Shown here piece by piece: positions 1-7,047 of a stretch of 10,903 nt of DNA. The notes below the pieces were generated by a model. That model was not told the origin of the DNA. It did not search any database and saw only the letters and a list, made by a program, of their open reading frames with translations. Position 1 is the stretch's first letter, and each line of letters begins with the position of its first letter. The stretch is from an uncultured Alphaproteobacteria bacterium (lineage in GTDB: Bacteria > Pseudomonadota > Alphaproteobacteria > RF32 > CAG-239), in the NCBI GenBank assembly GCA_944391355.1, contig CALXTG010000119.1, forward strand, positions 1-10,903, in the 5' to 3' direction. The translations under genes were made by a program, and so were the position numbers.

Positions 1-128
1 TTGTCCATCCCCCGCGGGTCATAGTAATAATATTCCGGATCTCCCGGTTTCTTTATTTTCGGATTCCTCATGGGAATTCGCCCCGAAAAAAGCCCTTCCT
101 TATATTCATCTAACCAATTATCTGACAT
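1..128 (-). CDS. Hypothetical protein, 5' part only
   Basis: This is the start of a minus-strand gene that runs off the left edge; 42 codons are visible. It begins at an ATG whose complement is at 126-128, preceded on that strand by a good ribosome binding site (GAAAGGAAATAAA before the ATG). The visible peptide starts MSDNWLDEYKEGLFSG and is hydrophilic, with several Lys-Pro and Asn-Pro pairs and a run of four tyrosines (EYYYYDPRG) near the window edge. There is no signal peptide or membrane segment. I do not recognise a family. It is divergent from the ABC operon and shares a 281-bp AT-rich spacer with it. The clean start, the ribosome binding site and the open frame to the edge make it likely to be real. 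Confidence 0.6.
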   Translation of the reverse strand, partial: MSDNWLDEYKEGLFSGRIPMRNPKIKKPGDPEYYYYDPRGMD

Positions 129-164
129 TTTATTTCCTTTCTGTGAATATTTTATAAGAACAAT

Positions 165-187
165 CATATATAATTAACTTATATATG
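165..187. promoter_or_regulatory. AT-rich inverted repeat in the divergent spacer
   Basis: CATATATA (165-172) and TATATATG (180-187) are perfect 8-bp inverted arms around a 7-base spacer. The site lies 37 bp upstream of the start of the minus-strand gene at 128, where an operator or promoter would sit. The arms are low-complexity AT sequence, so chance is a serious alternative. Confidence 0.25.
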
Positions 188-351
188 GTAAACAATATAT
201 GTTTTTTAATATAAGATGTCAATCCAAATTCACAAAAAGCTTAAAAACAGTCTAAAAACAGATTTACGCGCGCAAATCAAGCCCATTTATTAATATGATT
301 TTTCACATATATTTAAAACCTTTTCTTAGCAATATTTTCATCTTTCCCTTG

Positions 352-401
352 TATAATCCTGATTTACGAATAAAATAGTGACAGATAATCGCAATAAGGA
401 G
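352..401 (+). promoter_or_regulatory. Candidate promoter -10 and ribosome binding site of the ABC operon
   Basis: A perfect TATAAT lies at 352-357, 52 bp before the TTG start at 410. No convincing -35 hexamer is found at 16-18 bp; the nearest resemblance, TTAGCA at 326-331, is 20 bp away. AAGGAG at 396-401 is a strong ribosome binding site 8 bases before the TTG, and it decides that start. The rest of the spacer 129-409 is AT-rich and holds no gene that I can support. Confidence 0.45.
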
Positions 402-409
402 AACCGACC

Positions 410-1144
410 TTGGCCGAAACCATCAAAATCAGCAATTTATGCAAAGAATTCGGCAACATCTGCGCCGTCGACAACCTGAGTTTCAGCGCTAAAGCCGGAG
501 AGATTATCGCCTTGCTCGGCCCCAACGGCGCCGGGAAATCAACCCTGATGAATATGATAACCGGTTATCTGGCGCCAACCTCCGGACAGATTGAAATTCT
601 CGGCCGCAGTATCAGCGACGCCCCGCTGGCCGCAAAAAATGTTATCGGTTTTTTACCGGAAGGCGCCCCGCTTTATCCGGATTTAAGCGTCCGCAATTTT
701 TTGAACTACATGGCCGAGCTGCGCGGCTTTTCCGCCGCAGACAAAAAGAAACGGATTGAAGAAATTGCGGCGCTGGCTAATATTGATACGGTTATGGAAC
801 AAAAAATCGAAACGCTTTCCAAAGGCTATCTGCGCCGCGTCGGCTTTGCTCAAAGTATTCTCAGCGACCCGCCGCTCTTGCTGCTCGATGAGCCGACCGA
901 CGGCTTGGATCCCAATCAAAAAGAACACATCCGCAGCCTGATTAACCGTATGGGCAAAAATAAGACCATTCTTATTTCCACGCACCTGCTGGAGGAAGCG
1001 CAGACAATCTGCAACCGCATTATTATCATCAATAAAGGGCAAATCGTCGCTGACGGCTGCCTGAACGATATTCTGAAACAAAATAAAACGGATTCTCTGG
1101 AAAAAGTTTTCAAAAAACTGACGACAACAACCGAGGCAATATGA
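410..1144 (+). CDS. ABC transporter ATPase, GldA / ABC-2 export type
   Basis: This is the cytoplasmic ATPase subunit of an ABC-2 type exporter, which hydrolyses ATP to drive the membrane protein encoded next. It has 244 residues, normal for the class. Walker A is GPNGAGKST (37-45), a Q-loop-region motif LPEGAPLY lies at 82-89, the signature is LSKGY (136-140), Walker B is LLLLDEP (156-162), the D-loop GLD is at 165-167 and the switch histidine is His192 (STHLLEEA). The LPE..PLY and LSKGY variants are typical of the GldA/CcmA-like branch paired with GldF/GldG-type partners. The start is TTG, chosen because AAGGAG lies 8 bases upstream and the residues after it align with the usual beta-strand start of the domain. 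The stop overlaps the next ATG by 4 bp (ATGA), indicating translational coupling. The substrate is unknown, and a role in gliding is not implied. Confidence 0.93.
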   Translation: MAETIKISNLCKEFGNICAVDNLSFSAKAGEIIALLGPNGAGKSTLMNMITGYLAPTSGQIEILGRSISDAPLAAKNVIGFLPEGAPLYPDLSVRNFLNYMAELRGFSAADKKKRIEEIAALANIDTVMEQKIETLSKGYLRRVGFAQSILSDPPLLLLDEPTDGLDPNQKEHIRSLINRMGKNKTILISTHLLEEAQTICNRIIIINKGQIVADGCLNDILKQNKTDSLEKVFKKLTTTTEAI

Positions 1145-4100
1145 AAAAATTATGGATTGTAACTAAAAACGAGCTGGTCAGATATTTTGTTTCTCCGCTG
1201 GCCTATGTTTATTTAATTGCTTTTTTGCTCCTAAACGGTTCTTTTGCCGTTTATTTCGGACATTTTTTTGACCGTGGCCGTGCCGATCTTCTCTCAATGT
1301 TTGCCTTCCAGCCCTGGCTTTATCTGTTGTTTATTCCGGGCATTTCAATGCGGCTCTGGGCGGAAGAATTTCGCAGCAAAACCGTCGTGCAAATTCTCAC
1401 CATGCCGGTTTCGGTCAACGAACTGGTCTGGGGCAAATTTTGGGCTTCCTGGCTATTTACCGCACTGGCTCTGATCCTGACTTTTCCTTTCTGGATTGTC
1501 GTCAACATTCTGGGAGAACCCGATAACGCAATCATTGCCGTCAGTTATCTCGGCAGCTGGATTCTTGCCGGCTGTATGCTGGCCATCTCACAGACTATGT
1601 CGGCCTTGACCAAAAACCAGGTTATCGCTCTGGTTCTTTCCGTTGTTGTCAACCTGCTGTTCTTTCTCAGCGGCCTGGAATATGTATTGTCATTTTTCCG
1701 GCTGTTTGCGCCTGCCGCTCTGGTCGATATGGTTGCTTCTTTCAGTTTTATCACCCATTTCGCCACCATCAGCCGCGGTCTGGTCGAACTGCGCGATATC
1801 GTCTTTTTCACCAGCATTATTTTGCTGTTTAACTTTACCACCGCCGTTATCATCAGCTTCAAGACCAGCGGCACCTCCAAACTGCTGAAATCCGGGCGCC
1901 GCGGTTATTACATCCTCACTTTTATTTTATTGCTGACCGCATTCATCGGTCTTAACTTACTGGCTAACAATTTATTGCGCAAAATCCAGTATGATTTCAG
2001 CTCGGAAAAAGTCTTTGCCCTGACCGATACCACCCGCCGCGTTTTGGAAAATCTCCCCCAGCCGGTCACGGCCAAACTTTACTATTCCAAAATTCTCGAA
2101 CGCCGCAACCCCGAATTCCGCCAGACTTTTGACAAAGTCCGCCTTCTTCTGCAGCAATATGCCGATCTTTCCGACGGTAAGTTTCAATACCGCATTTATT
2201 ATCCCGAATTGATGAACGAAGCCGAAGACCGTGCCATTGCCGCCGGACTGCAGGCCATTCCGCTGGTCGACCGCAGCGAAACCGCTTATTTCGGCATGAC
2301 CGTCAGCGATGACACCGACAACCGCCAGATTATTCCGTTTTTCCCGCTTGAGCGTCAGACTTTTCTTGAACAGGACATTACCACCGCCGTCTACCTGCTC
2401 AACCATCCCAAACCGACACTCGGCATTCTCAGCAGTCTGCCGATGTTCAGCCGCTTTCAGAATAACACGCATACCGACGGCTGGGAGATTCTCAACCAGT
2501 TAAGCCGTTTTTATGACCTCAAAATCATCGGAGATAATCTCCCCGAAGGATTAGACGCCCTGATGATTATTCACCCCTACGGATTGTCTTCCGAACTAAT
2601 CAAACAAATCCGCGACTACAGTTTCAACGGCGGAAAAATCCTGCTCTTTCTGGACGCCGCCGCCGAAGCACCTCACATCAGCGCCCCTGTTACCGAAGAT
2701 TATCACCCATCTGACCTCGGCGGCTTGGAAAAAGACTGGGGTTTTGTCTTTCATAAAGACATTGTCGTCGCCGACCTCGGCAATTCGCTGACCGTAGACG
2801 CCACCAGCAATTACAACACCAATCCCGTCTTTACCCAGGATCTGATTCAGTTTCTGCTCAAAAACCGCGACTTCAATCCCGACCGTCCCGAAACAGCCCT
2901 GCTGCAAAAAATTCTTGTCAGCTCGGCTTCCCTGCTGACCCCGGCCGCCAATGATCCTTATATCGAATTTATTCCGCTTATCAAAGCCGGGCCGCTGTCT
3001 TCGCTGATGTCGGCGGAAGTCGTTTACAATCGGGTATCGCCTGAAATTTTGCTGCGCGATTTCCGCCGCGACGATTATGCCAAATTTCTTGCCGCGCGAA
3101 TTATCAGCCGCAACCAAAGCAAACCTTTCGATTTGATCGTCGTCGCCGACAGCGACATGGTTAACGAAAACTTTTGGGCCCGGCATATCGCGGTTTTCGA
3201 CAATACCTATTATATTCCGATCCTTGACAACGCCAATTTCATTTTTAACGCCCTTGAAAGCCTTATCGGCGGCGACAATCTTATCGGGCTGCGCGGCAAA
3301 ACCGAAAAGCTGCGCGCTTTCGAAGGTATCGAAGAACTCCGCAAAACCGGGCGCCGCGATTATACAATCAAAGAACAGGAAGTCTTGCAAAAAATTGAGC
3401 AGACCAAGCGCGGACTGCAGGAAATCTGGGGCAAAAAAACCTTCGAAGGCCGCGAAAACTTTACCCCCGACGAACTCGCCGTCATCGCTAATATCCGCAA
3501 AGATCTGGACAAACTGCGCCGCGATCTGGTTAACATCAAAGACGATTCAACCCTGACAATCCGCCGTATTGATCTCAGCATAAAATTTACCGTCATTTAT
3601 CTGTTTCCTCTGCTTTTGGTATCGTTCCTCCTGCTTCGTACGCTGCTGCACCGCCGGCCGCGGCATTCCGCAGCTCCTGCGCCGCTTTTCACGCCGCAGA
3701 TCTTTTATCTCGGGCTGACCGCTTTGCTTCTGCTGGCCGCGGGAATTCTCGCCGTCTATGCCAATTCTGCCAAAACCGTCGAACCGCTGGAAGGAAAACC
3801 GGTTTTTGCCGAACTCCCCGAAGAAATCAACCGGGTCAGCCGCATTATCCTGCAAAACCACACTGCCTGTCTGACGTTTATTAAACAGAAAGGATTGTGG
3901 ACATTGCAGGATTATCCCGGGCTGCTGGTTTATCAGGACCGCATTCGCAGTTTTTTAAGCGCAATGTTGGAAGCTCGCTATTACGAACGCAAATCTGCCA
4001 AAGTCGAACATTTGGCAAAATTCGGCCTCCAATCAATTGAAAACCCAGACTCTCCCGCAGTTAACGTAGCTTTACAAAATGAACAGGGCAAAGATATTTT

Positions 4101-4590
4101 GCGCTTTGAAGTCGGTCGCTACGACATTGACATCGGCCGCGGCGCCAAAGGCGCTTACCTCAAATTTCCCGACAAATTTCAAGTTTGGCTGGCCGCTGCC
4201 GAATTTATTGATCTTTCGCTGAATGTTTCCGACTGGACTTACGGAACGCTTTGGAATCTGCGTCTCGGCCGTCTGATCAGCTTTAACGGACAGCAGAATA
4301 TCGATAAAAACGCCGGCCTGATGAAAGAGCTGCTTAACTGCAAAATCATCAAGGCCGCCGATAATATTTCCGCTCCCGAAGAAGTTTTGACGCTTAAGCT
4401 TGATATTGAAGGCAATAACGAAGTAGAGCTTGATATTCTGCACAGCGACGATAAATATTATGCGGTTTACCGTTTTCTGAAAAACCCCTCCACCGACAAA
4501 CTCCGCCTTTTTGCCGAGAATGTCAAAAACCTTTATTACCTGATTTCCGCCGAAGATTTTAAGAGGTTGAAAAATGCCGCCGCTGAATAA
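1141..4590 (+). CDS. Fused ABC-2 permease / GldG-like / DUF4340-like protein
   Basis: A single 1149-residue protein carries what are commonly two or three separate proteins. Residues 1-245 are an ABC-2 permease of GldF type with six hydrophobic segments (about 19-40, 57-70, 100-123, 131-151, 160-182, 219-240) and the family motif AEEFRSKTVVQILTMPVSV (74-92). A basic linker (KLLKSGRRG) leads to a membrane segment at 255-276 and then a GldG-like extracytoplasmic domain, entered by SEKVFALTDTTRRVLENL (288-305), with a charged helical stretch at about 740-805 before a membrane segment at 816-836. A second basic linker (HRRPRH) precedes another membrane segment at 854-876, followed by a DUF4340-like domain to the C-terminus (W920, LAKFGL 958-963, VWLAAAEF with W1016). 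Basic linkers on both sides fit positive-inside topology: nine membrane segments with both large domains outside the inner membrane. Domain names are from sequence resemblance. The cargo is unknown. Translation is coupled to the ATPase by a 4-bp overlap. Confidence 0.85.
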   Translation: MKKLWIVTKNELVRYFVSPLAYVYLIAFLLLNGSFAVYFGHFFDRGRADLLSMFAFQPWLYLLFIPGISMRLWAEEFRSKTVVQILTMPVSVNELVWGKFWASWLFTALALILTFPFWIVVNILGEPDNAIIAVSYLGSWILAGCMLAISQTMSALTKNQVIALVLSVVVNLLFFLSGLEYVLSFFRLFAPAALVDMVASFSFITHFATISRGLVELRDIVFFTSIILLFNFTTAVIISFKTSGTSKLLKSGRRGYYILTFILLLTAFIGLNLLANNLLRKIQYDFSSEKVFALTDTTRRVLENLPQPVTAKLYYSKILERRNPEFRQTFDKVRLLLQQYADLSDGKFQYRIYYPELMNEAEDRAIAAGLQAIPLVDRSETAYFGMTVSDDTDNRQIIPFFPLERQTFLEQDITTAVYLLNHPKPTLGILSSLPMFSRFQNNTHTDGWEILNQLSRFYDLKIIGDNLPEGLDALMIIHPYGLSSELIKQIRDYSFNGGKILLFLDAAAEAPHISAPVTEDYHPSDLGGLEKDWGFVFHKDIVVADLGNSLTVDATSNYNTNPVFTQDLIQFLLKNRDFNPDRPETALLQKILVSSASLLTPAANDPYIEFIPLIKAGPLSSLMSAEVVYNRVSPEILLRDFRRDDYAKFLAARIISRNQSKPFDLIVVADSDMVNENFWARHIAVFDNTYYIPILDNANFIFNALESLIGGDNLIGLRGKTEKLRAFEGIEELRKTGRRDYTIKEQEVLQKIEQTKRGLQEIWGKKTFEGRENFTPDELAVIANIRKDLDKLRRDLVNIKDDSTLTIRRIDLSIKFTVIYLFPLLLVSFLLLRTLLHRRPRHSAAPAPLFTPQIFYLGLTALLLLAAGILAVYANSAKTVEPLEGKPVFAELPEEINRVSRIILQNHTACLTFIKQKGLWTLQDYPGLLVYQDRIRSFLSAMLEARYYERKSAKVEHLAKFGLQSIENPDSPAVNVALQNEQGKDILRFEVGRYDIDIGRGAKGAYLKFPDKFQVWLAAAEFIDLSLNVSDWTYGTLWNLRLGRLISFNGQQNIDKNAGLMKELLNCKIIKAADNISAPEEVLTLKLDIEGNNEVELDILHSDDKYYAVYRFLKNPSTDKLRLFAENVKNLYYLISAEDFKRLKNAAAE

Positions 4591-5512
4591 CAAGCAAATT
4601 ACTGCCCTAAAGAAAAAAGCCACCCTCGCCAGCGTATCTTTGGCGATAACGCTCAGCCTGCTGAAAACTTTCGGCGCGCTTTATACCGGTTCGCTGTCGG
4701 TTTTGACGTCAATGATTGACAGCCTCGCCGATATCTTTGCCTCTTCGGTCACTTATATCGCCGTTAAAGTTTCTTCCAAACCGGCCAGCCGCAATCACCG
4801 TTACGGCTACGGAAAAGCCGAAGCGCTCAGCGCTCTGATTCAATCGGCATTTGTCGCCGGTTCGGGAATCTTTGTCCTTTATGACGGCATCAGCCGCCTG
4901 ATTACCCCGCGGCCGCTTGAAGCTGCCGGCATCGGCATTATCATTATGGTTATCAGCCTGATTTCAACGCTGGCGCTGATTATGTTTCAGAAGCGGGTCT
5001 GCCGGATAACGCTCTCTCAGGCTATCTGCGCCGACAGCGCCCACTATACGGTCGATGTGATAACCAACGCCGCCATTATCCTGACGCTGATTATGGTAAA
5101 ACTGTTTGATATCAGCTGGTTCGATACCTTAACCGCTTTCGTAGTTTCTTCCTATTTGCTGATCAATGCTTATAAACTGGCGCGCGATGCCGTTGCCATG
5201 CTGCTGGATCATGAGCTGCCCGACAGCATTCGCGACCGTGTCCGCGAAATTGTCTTGGAAGAAGACGGTGTCCGCGGGATGCATGATTTACGTACCCGTG
5301 ACTTAGGCGGCGCGTATTTATTTGAATTTCATCTGGAGCTGGACGGGAATCTGCCGCTTTATGAAGCCCATGGACATGCCGACAGAGTTGAAGCAGCCAT
5401 TACCCATTGTTTTCCCGGTGCCCAGGTCATTATCCACGAAGACCCCGCCGGATTGGAAGAAGACCGCCTCGATCATAAAATCTGCGGCCTTCCGGGAAAC
5501 ACTCCCTGCTAA
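4574..5512 (+). CDS. fieF: Cation diffusion facilitator, FieF-type metal efflux pump
   Basis: This is an inner-membrane proton-coupled exporter of divalent metals (Fe2+/Zn2+ in characterised FieF/YiiP). Its 312 residues compare with about 300 in E. coli FieF. The metal site of the family is intact: Asp49 and Asp53 (SMIDSLAD) in the second helix, and His157 and Asp161 (ADSAHYTVD) in the fifth. The family motif HRYGYGKAEAL follows the first pair. The C-terminal cytoplasmic dimerisation domain contains GMHDLRTRDLGG, LPLYEAHGHADRVE and the closing VIIHEDP, all closely matching FieF. ATG at 4574 overlaps the end of the fusion gene by 17 bp and has AGAGG 7 bases upstream, so it is the last gene of the ABC operon. 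A perfect hairpin terminator follows 7 bp after the stop. The metal cannot be told from sequence, and the link to the ABC exporter is positional only. Confidence 0.9.
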   Translation: MPPLNNKQITALKKKATLASVSLAITLSLLKTFGALYTGSLSVLTSMIDSLADIFASSVTYIAVKVSSKPASRNHRYGYGKAEALSALIQSAFVAGSGIFVLYDGISRLITPRPLEAAGIGIIIMVISLISTLALIMFQKRVCRITLSQAICADSAHYTVDVITNAAIILTLIMVKLFDISWFDTLTAFVVSSYLLINAYKLARDAVAMLLDHELPDSIRDRVREIVLEEDGVRGMHDLRTRDLGGAYLFEFHLELDGNLPLYEAHGHADRVEAAITHCFPGAQVIIHEDPAGLEEDRLDHKICGLPGNTPC

Positions 5513-5519
5513 AAAATTT

Positions 5520-5548
5520 AACCCCTTGTTGAGTTTCAACAAGGGGTT
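5520..5548. terminator. Bidirectional intrinsic terminator
   Basis: A perfect 13-bp stem (arms AACCCCTTGTTGA at 5520-5532 and TCAACAAGGGGTT at 5536-5548) has a 3-base loop. On the plus strand it is followed by TTCTTCTTAATT-like T-rich sequence. On the minus strand the flanking AAAAAATTT gives a U tract. It sits between the stops of two convergent genes (5512 and 5553) and can end transcription from both sides. Confidence 0.9.
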
Positions 5549-5552
5549 CTTC

Positions 5553-6086
5553 TTAATTACCAATTTTGGAAAGAACAAAAAGAAAAGTTCTTTCTCTTTT
5601 TACCAACAAGTCACTATACACTTGCAGGTTTTTATGGCTGATGCTGTTCATAAAAGGATACAACATCATCAATACCGTAAAGACTTGCTCCGGTTTAAGA
5701 CGATCGATTCTTTTTTGCACATAATCAAAAAAGACCTCTTCTTTATACCAGAAGTTTTTTCTCGCCTCATAATAGAGCATCTTGACCTTGGGACTGTCGG
5801 GATTATCGCGTTTTTCTTCCCGCCGCTGCAACACCTCGGCCAAAGCATTATAATACGAAAAAAAGGCCTTCTTAAAGATCCTTTCTTCAATCCGGCGCGG
5901 CGCAATATTACGCTCCAGATTTTTATCCGGATCAAGAATCAGCGCCCGCTTTTTCATTTCATTATATTGTTTCAGATTTTCCGAACCATAGCGGTTCATT
6001 ACGAAATCCGAAATAACACTTTCAATGTCTCTGTCTCCGAAAAGATTCTTAATCCTTTCATGGAGATCTCTCTTTTCAAATTTCAT
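5553..6086 (-). CDS. Hypothetical basic, helix-rich protein
   Basis: The predicted protein has 177 residues, is rich in Lys, Arg, Phe and Tyr, has no signal peptide or membrane segment, and reads as mostly alpha-helical and cytoplasmic. Notable stretches are GDRDIESVISDFVMNRYG near the N-terminus and RIDRLKPEQVFTVLMMLYP near the C-terminus. I do not recognise a family. Support for a real gene: it fills the space up to the bidirectional terminator, the frame is uninterrupted, and the composition is protein-like. Against: the ATG at 6084-6086 (complement) has no clear ribosome binding site, only AT-rich sequence upstream, so the start is uncertain. A long opposite-strand frame over the same DNA (5322-6092) is less plausible because it begins inside fieF and lacks a family signature. 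Confidence 0.6.
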   Translation of the reverse strand: MKFEKRDLHERIKNLFGDRDIESVISDFVMNRYGSENLKQYNEMKKRALILDPDKNLERNIAPRRIEERIFKKAFFSYYNALAEVLQRREEKRDNPDSPKVKMLYYEARKNFWYKEEVFFDYVQKRIDRLKPEQVFTVLMMLYPFMNSISHKNLQVYSDLLVKRERTFLFVLSKIGN

Positions 6087-6155
6087 AGCTAAATAATTTT
6101 AAAATGATAGTTTATTCCTTTTCAGCCTACAAATTTACCGAAAAATTGTCAATCT

Positions 6156-6182
6156 TTTTTTGACGTATTTTTTGTCAAAAAA
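6156..6182. promoter_or_regulatory. Inverted repeat between divergent genes
   Basis: TTTTTTGAC (6156-6164) and GTCAAAAAA (6174-6182) form perfect 9-bp inverted arms around a 9-base spacer. A third TTGTCAA lies at 6146-6152, so the GTCAA core occurs three times within 37 bp. The site is just upstream of the extended -10 element of the small motility-like gene and within its divergent spacer, fitting an operator. A minor terminator-like hairpin is the alternative. Confidence 0.4.
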
Positions 6183-6208
6183 TATTTAATGCTTCATTAA
6201 GAAATTTA

Positions 6209-6217
6209 TGCTATACT
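6209..6217 (+). promoter_or_regulatory. Extended -10 promoter of the YjfB-like gene
   Basis: TGCTATACT matches the extended -10 pattern TGnTATAAT with one mismatch and lies 27 bp before the ATG at 6245. No good -35 hexamer is visible (best TGCTTC at 6190-6195), as is usual for extended -10 promoters. AAAGGAG at 6231-6237, 7 bases before the ATG, is the ribosome binding site. Confidence 0.55.
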
Positions 6218-6244
6218 GAAAAATATTCGTAAAGGAGACACATC

Positions 6245-6427
6245 ATGTCCGCAGAAATCGGTGGTTTAGGTTCTTATGCTCTGGCTGTTCAGCAAATGCA
6301 GATGTCGCTGATCAAAACCAATATTGACATGCAGAAACAGGCGATTGATATTCTGCTGGGCGACAACGCTTCCCCGACCGTTCCGGTATCGGACAGCGTC
6401 GGTTGCAACGTCGATGTCTCAATCTAA
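6245..6427 (+). CDS. YjfB-like putative motility protein
   Basis: This small protein of 60 residues resembles the YjfB family (annotated as putative motility protein; biochemical role not established). The pattern seen is a short N-terminal segment, a helix rich in Gln, Met and Ile (VQQMQMSLIKTNIDMQKQA, 15-33), a Leu-Leu-Gly end to the helix, a linker of small residues and Pro, and a C-terminal GCNVDVSI like the Gly-x-Asn/Ile-Asp ending of the family. There is no signal peptide or membrane segment. The start is secure: AAAGGAG lies 7 bases upstream, with an extended -10 promoter before it. It appears to be a single-gene unit. Its stop overlaps the stop of the convergent minus-strand gene by 4 bp. 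Family assignment rests on recalled resemblance, so it is moderate. A flagellin elsewhere in the window fits a motility role. Confidence 0.65.
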   Translation: MSAEIGGLGSYALAVQQMQMSLIKTNIDMQKQAIDILLGDNASPTVPVSDSVGCNVDVSI

Positions 6428-6738
6428 AAACTCAAAAACGTTACAAACGAAATCGTCAACAGACTTGAAAACACAAACTTAACCGCTGAAAAAATAACAT
6501 TAACCGTCAAAGCCGCCCAGTTAAGGTCGCCTTTTTCGGTATAAACTTTTTTAAACAGAAAATTATACAGCCCAGCAATCAGCAAAACCAGCAGATAAAA
6601 ATTATAATTTTCATAAAAACTGGTAATTGTTTCGGCATCGGCACTAAAAATCAGAACCAGCCCCAGAATAATCCCGCCCCAGATCATCGGGTTGAGAATT
6701 GCTCCCGAAGTAAAAAGCGCGGCCAATCCCTTAAACAT
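6424..6738 (-). CDS. Small membrane protein of unknown function
   Basis: The predicted protein has 104 residues with three hydrophobic segments: about NPMIWGGIILGLVLIFSA near the N-terminus, FYLLVLLIAGLYNFLF in the middle, and a C-terminal stretch ending SFVTFLSF. A loop with KKVYTEKGDLNW lies between the last two. I do not recognise a family. I chose the ATG at 6736-6738 (complement), overlapping the end of the upstream 72-residue gene (ATGTTTAA), with AAGAGA as a plausible ribosome binding site. The same frame is open back to 6867, but those extra 43 codons lie inside the upstream gene and lack a ribosome binding site. Translation is probably coupled to the upstream gene. The 3' end overlaps the convergent YjfB-like gene by 4 bp. 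Confidence 0.6.
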   Translation of the reverse strand: MFKGLAALFTSGAILNPMIWGGIILGLVLIFSADAETITSFYENYNFYLLVLLIAGLYNFLFKKVYTEKGDLNWAALTVNVIFSAVKFVFSSLLTISFVTFLSF

Positions 6739-6949
6739 TAATAATCTCTTGAGCTTTAACCCGGCGGCTGATAAAACGGCTTTCCCCATTAGTGAAAGAA
6801 CTCGGCCATACGCAGCGGGCTTTAGGCTGAGGAACCAGCGTACCGTTTTTGACAATTGAAGAAGCAATCAAAGCCAGTGTCCCGCGGTTGCGGATTTTAA
6901 CGCTTTTTTCTTTATACCAATCCAGCTCTTCTTTATTAATTCTTTCCAT
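6731..6949 (-). CDS. Small hypothetical protein, first gene of a two-gene unit
   Basis: The predicted protein has 72 residues, begins MERINKEELDWYKEKSVKIR and ends FISRRVKAQEIINV. It is soluble and basic, with a single Cys in KARCVWPSS. I do not recognise a family. The ATG (complement 6947-6949) has a strong ribosome binding site, GGGAGAAG, 3 bases upstream, which is the best evidence that it is translated. It overlaps the start of the small membrane protein gene by 8 bp, so the two form a unit. It lies 98 bp downstream of glmM on the same strand with no clear terminator between, so read-through from glmM is possible. Confidence 0.6.
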   Translation of the reverse strand: MERINKEELDWYKEKSVKIRNRGTLALIASSIVKNGTLVPQPKARCVWPSSFTNGESRFISRRVKAQEIINV

Positions 6950-7047
6950 TATCTTCTCCCTTCGGCCTGAAGACTATACAGAATATATATGCCTTAGAGC
7001 TTAGGATATAAAAGTAAACAAAAGTTTAATTTTGCATAACTCTTTGA

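Noticed and set aside
815..829. LSKGY in place of LSGGQ in the ABC ATPase as a defect
   Set aside because: LSKG variants are normal in the GldA/ABC-2 export branch, and all other motifs are intact.
2596..3390. Long antisense frames opposite the fusion gene (also 1972-2472)
   Set aside because: They are shadows of a strongly supported coding frame and show no independent start signals or family motifs.
5322..6092. A 256-codon plus-strand frame running from inside fieF through the region of the minus-strand hypothetical gene
   Set aside because: It starts inside fieF in another frame, reads through a perfect terminator hairpin and has no family signature; the opposite strand is more plausible.
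6424..6867. Longer 147-codon version of the small membrane protein
   Set aside because: The extra 43 codons overlap a gene with a strong ribosome binding site, and the ATG at 6738 gives the normal overlap of a coupled gene pair.
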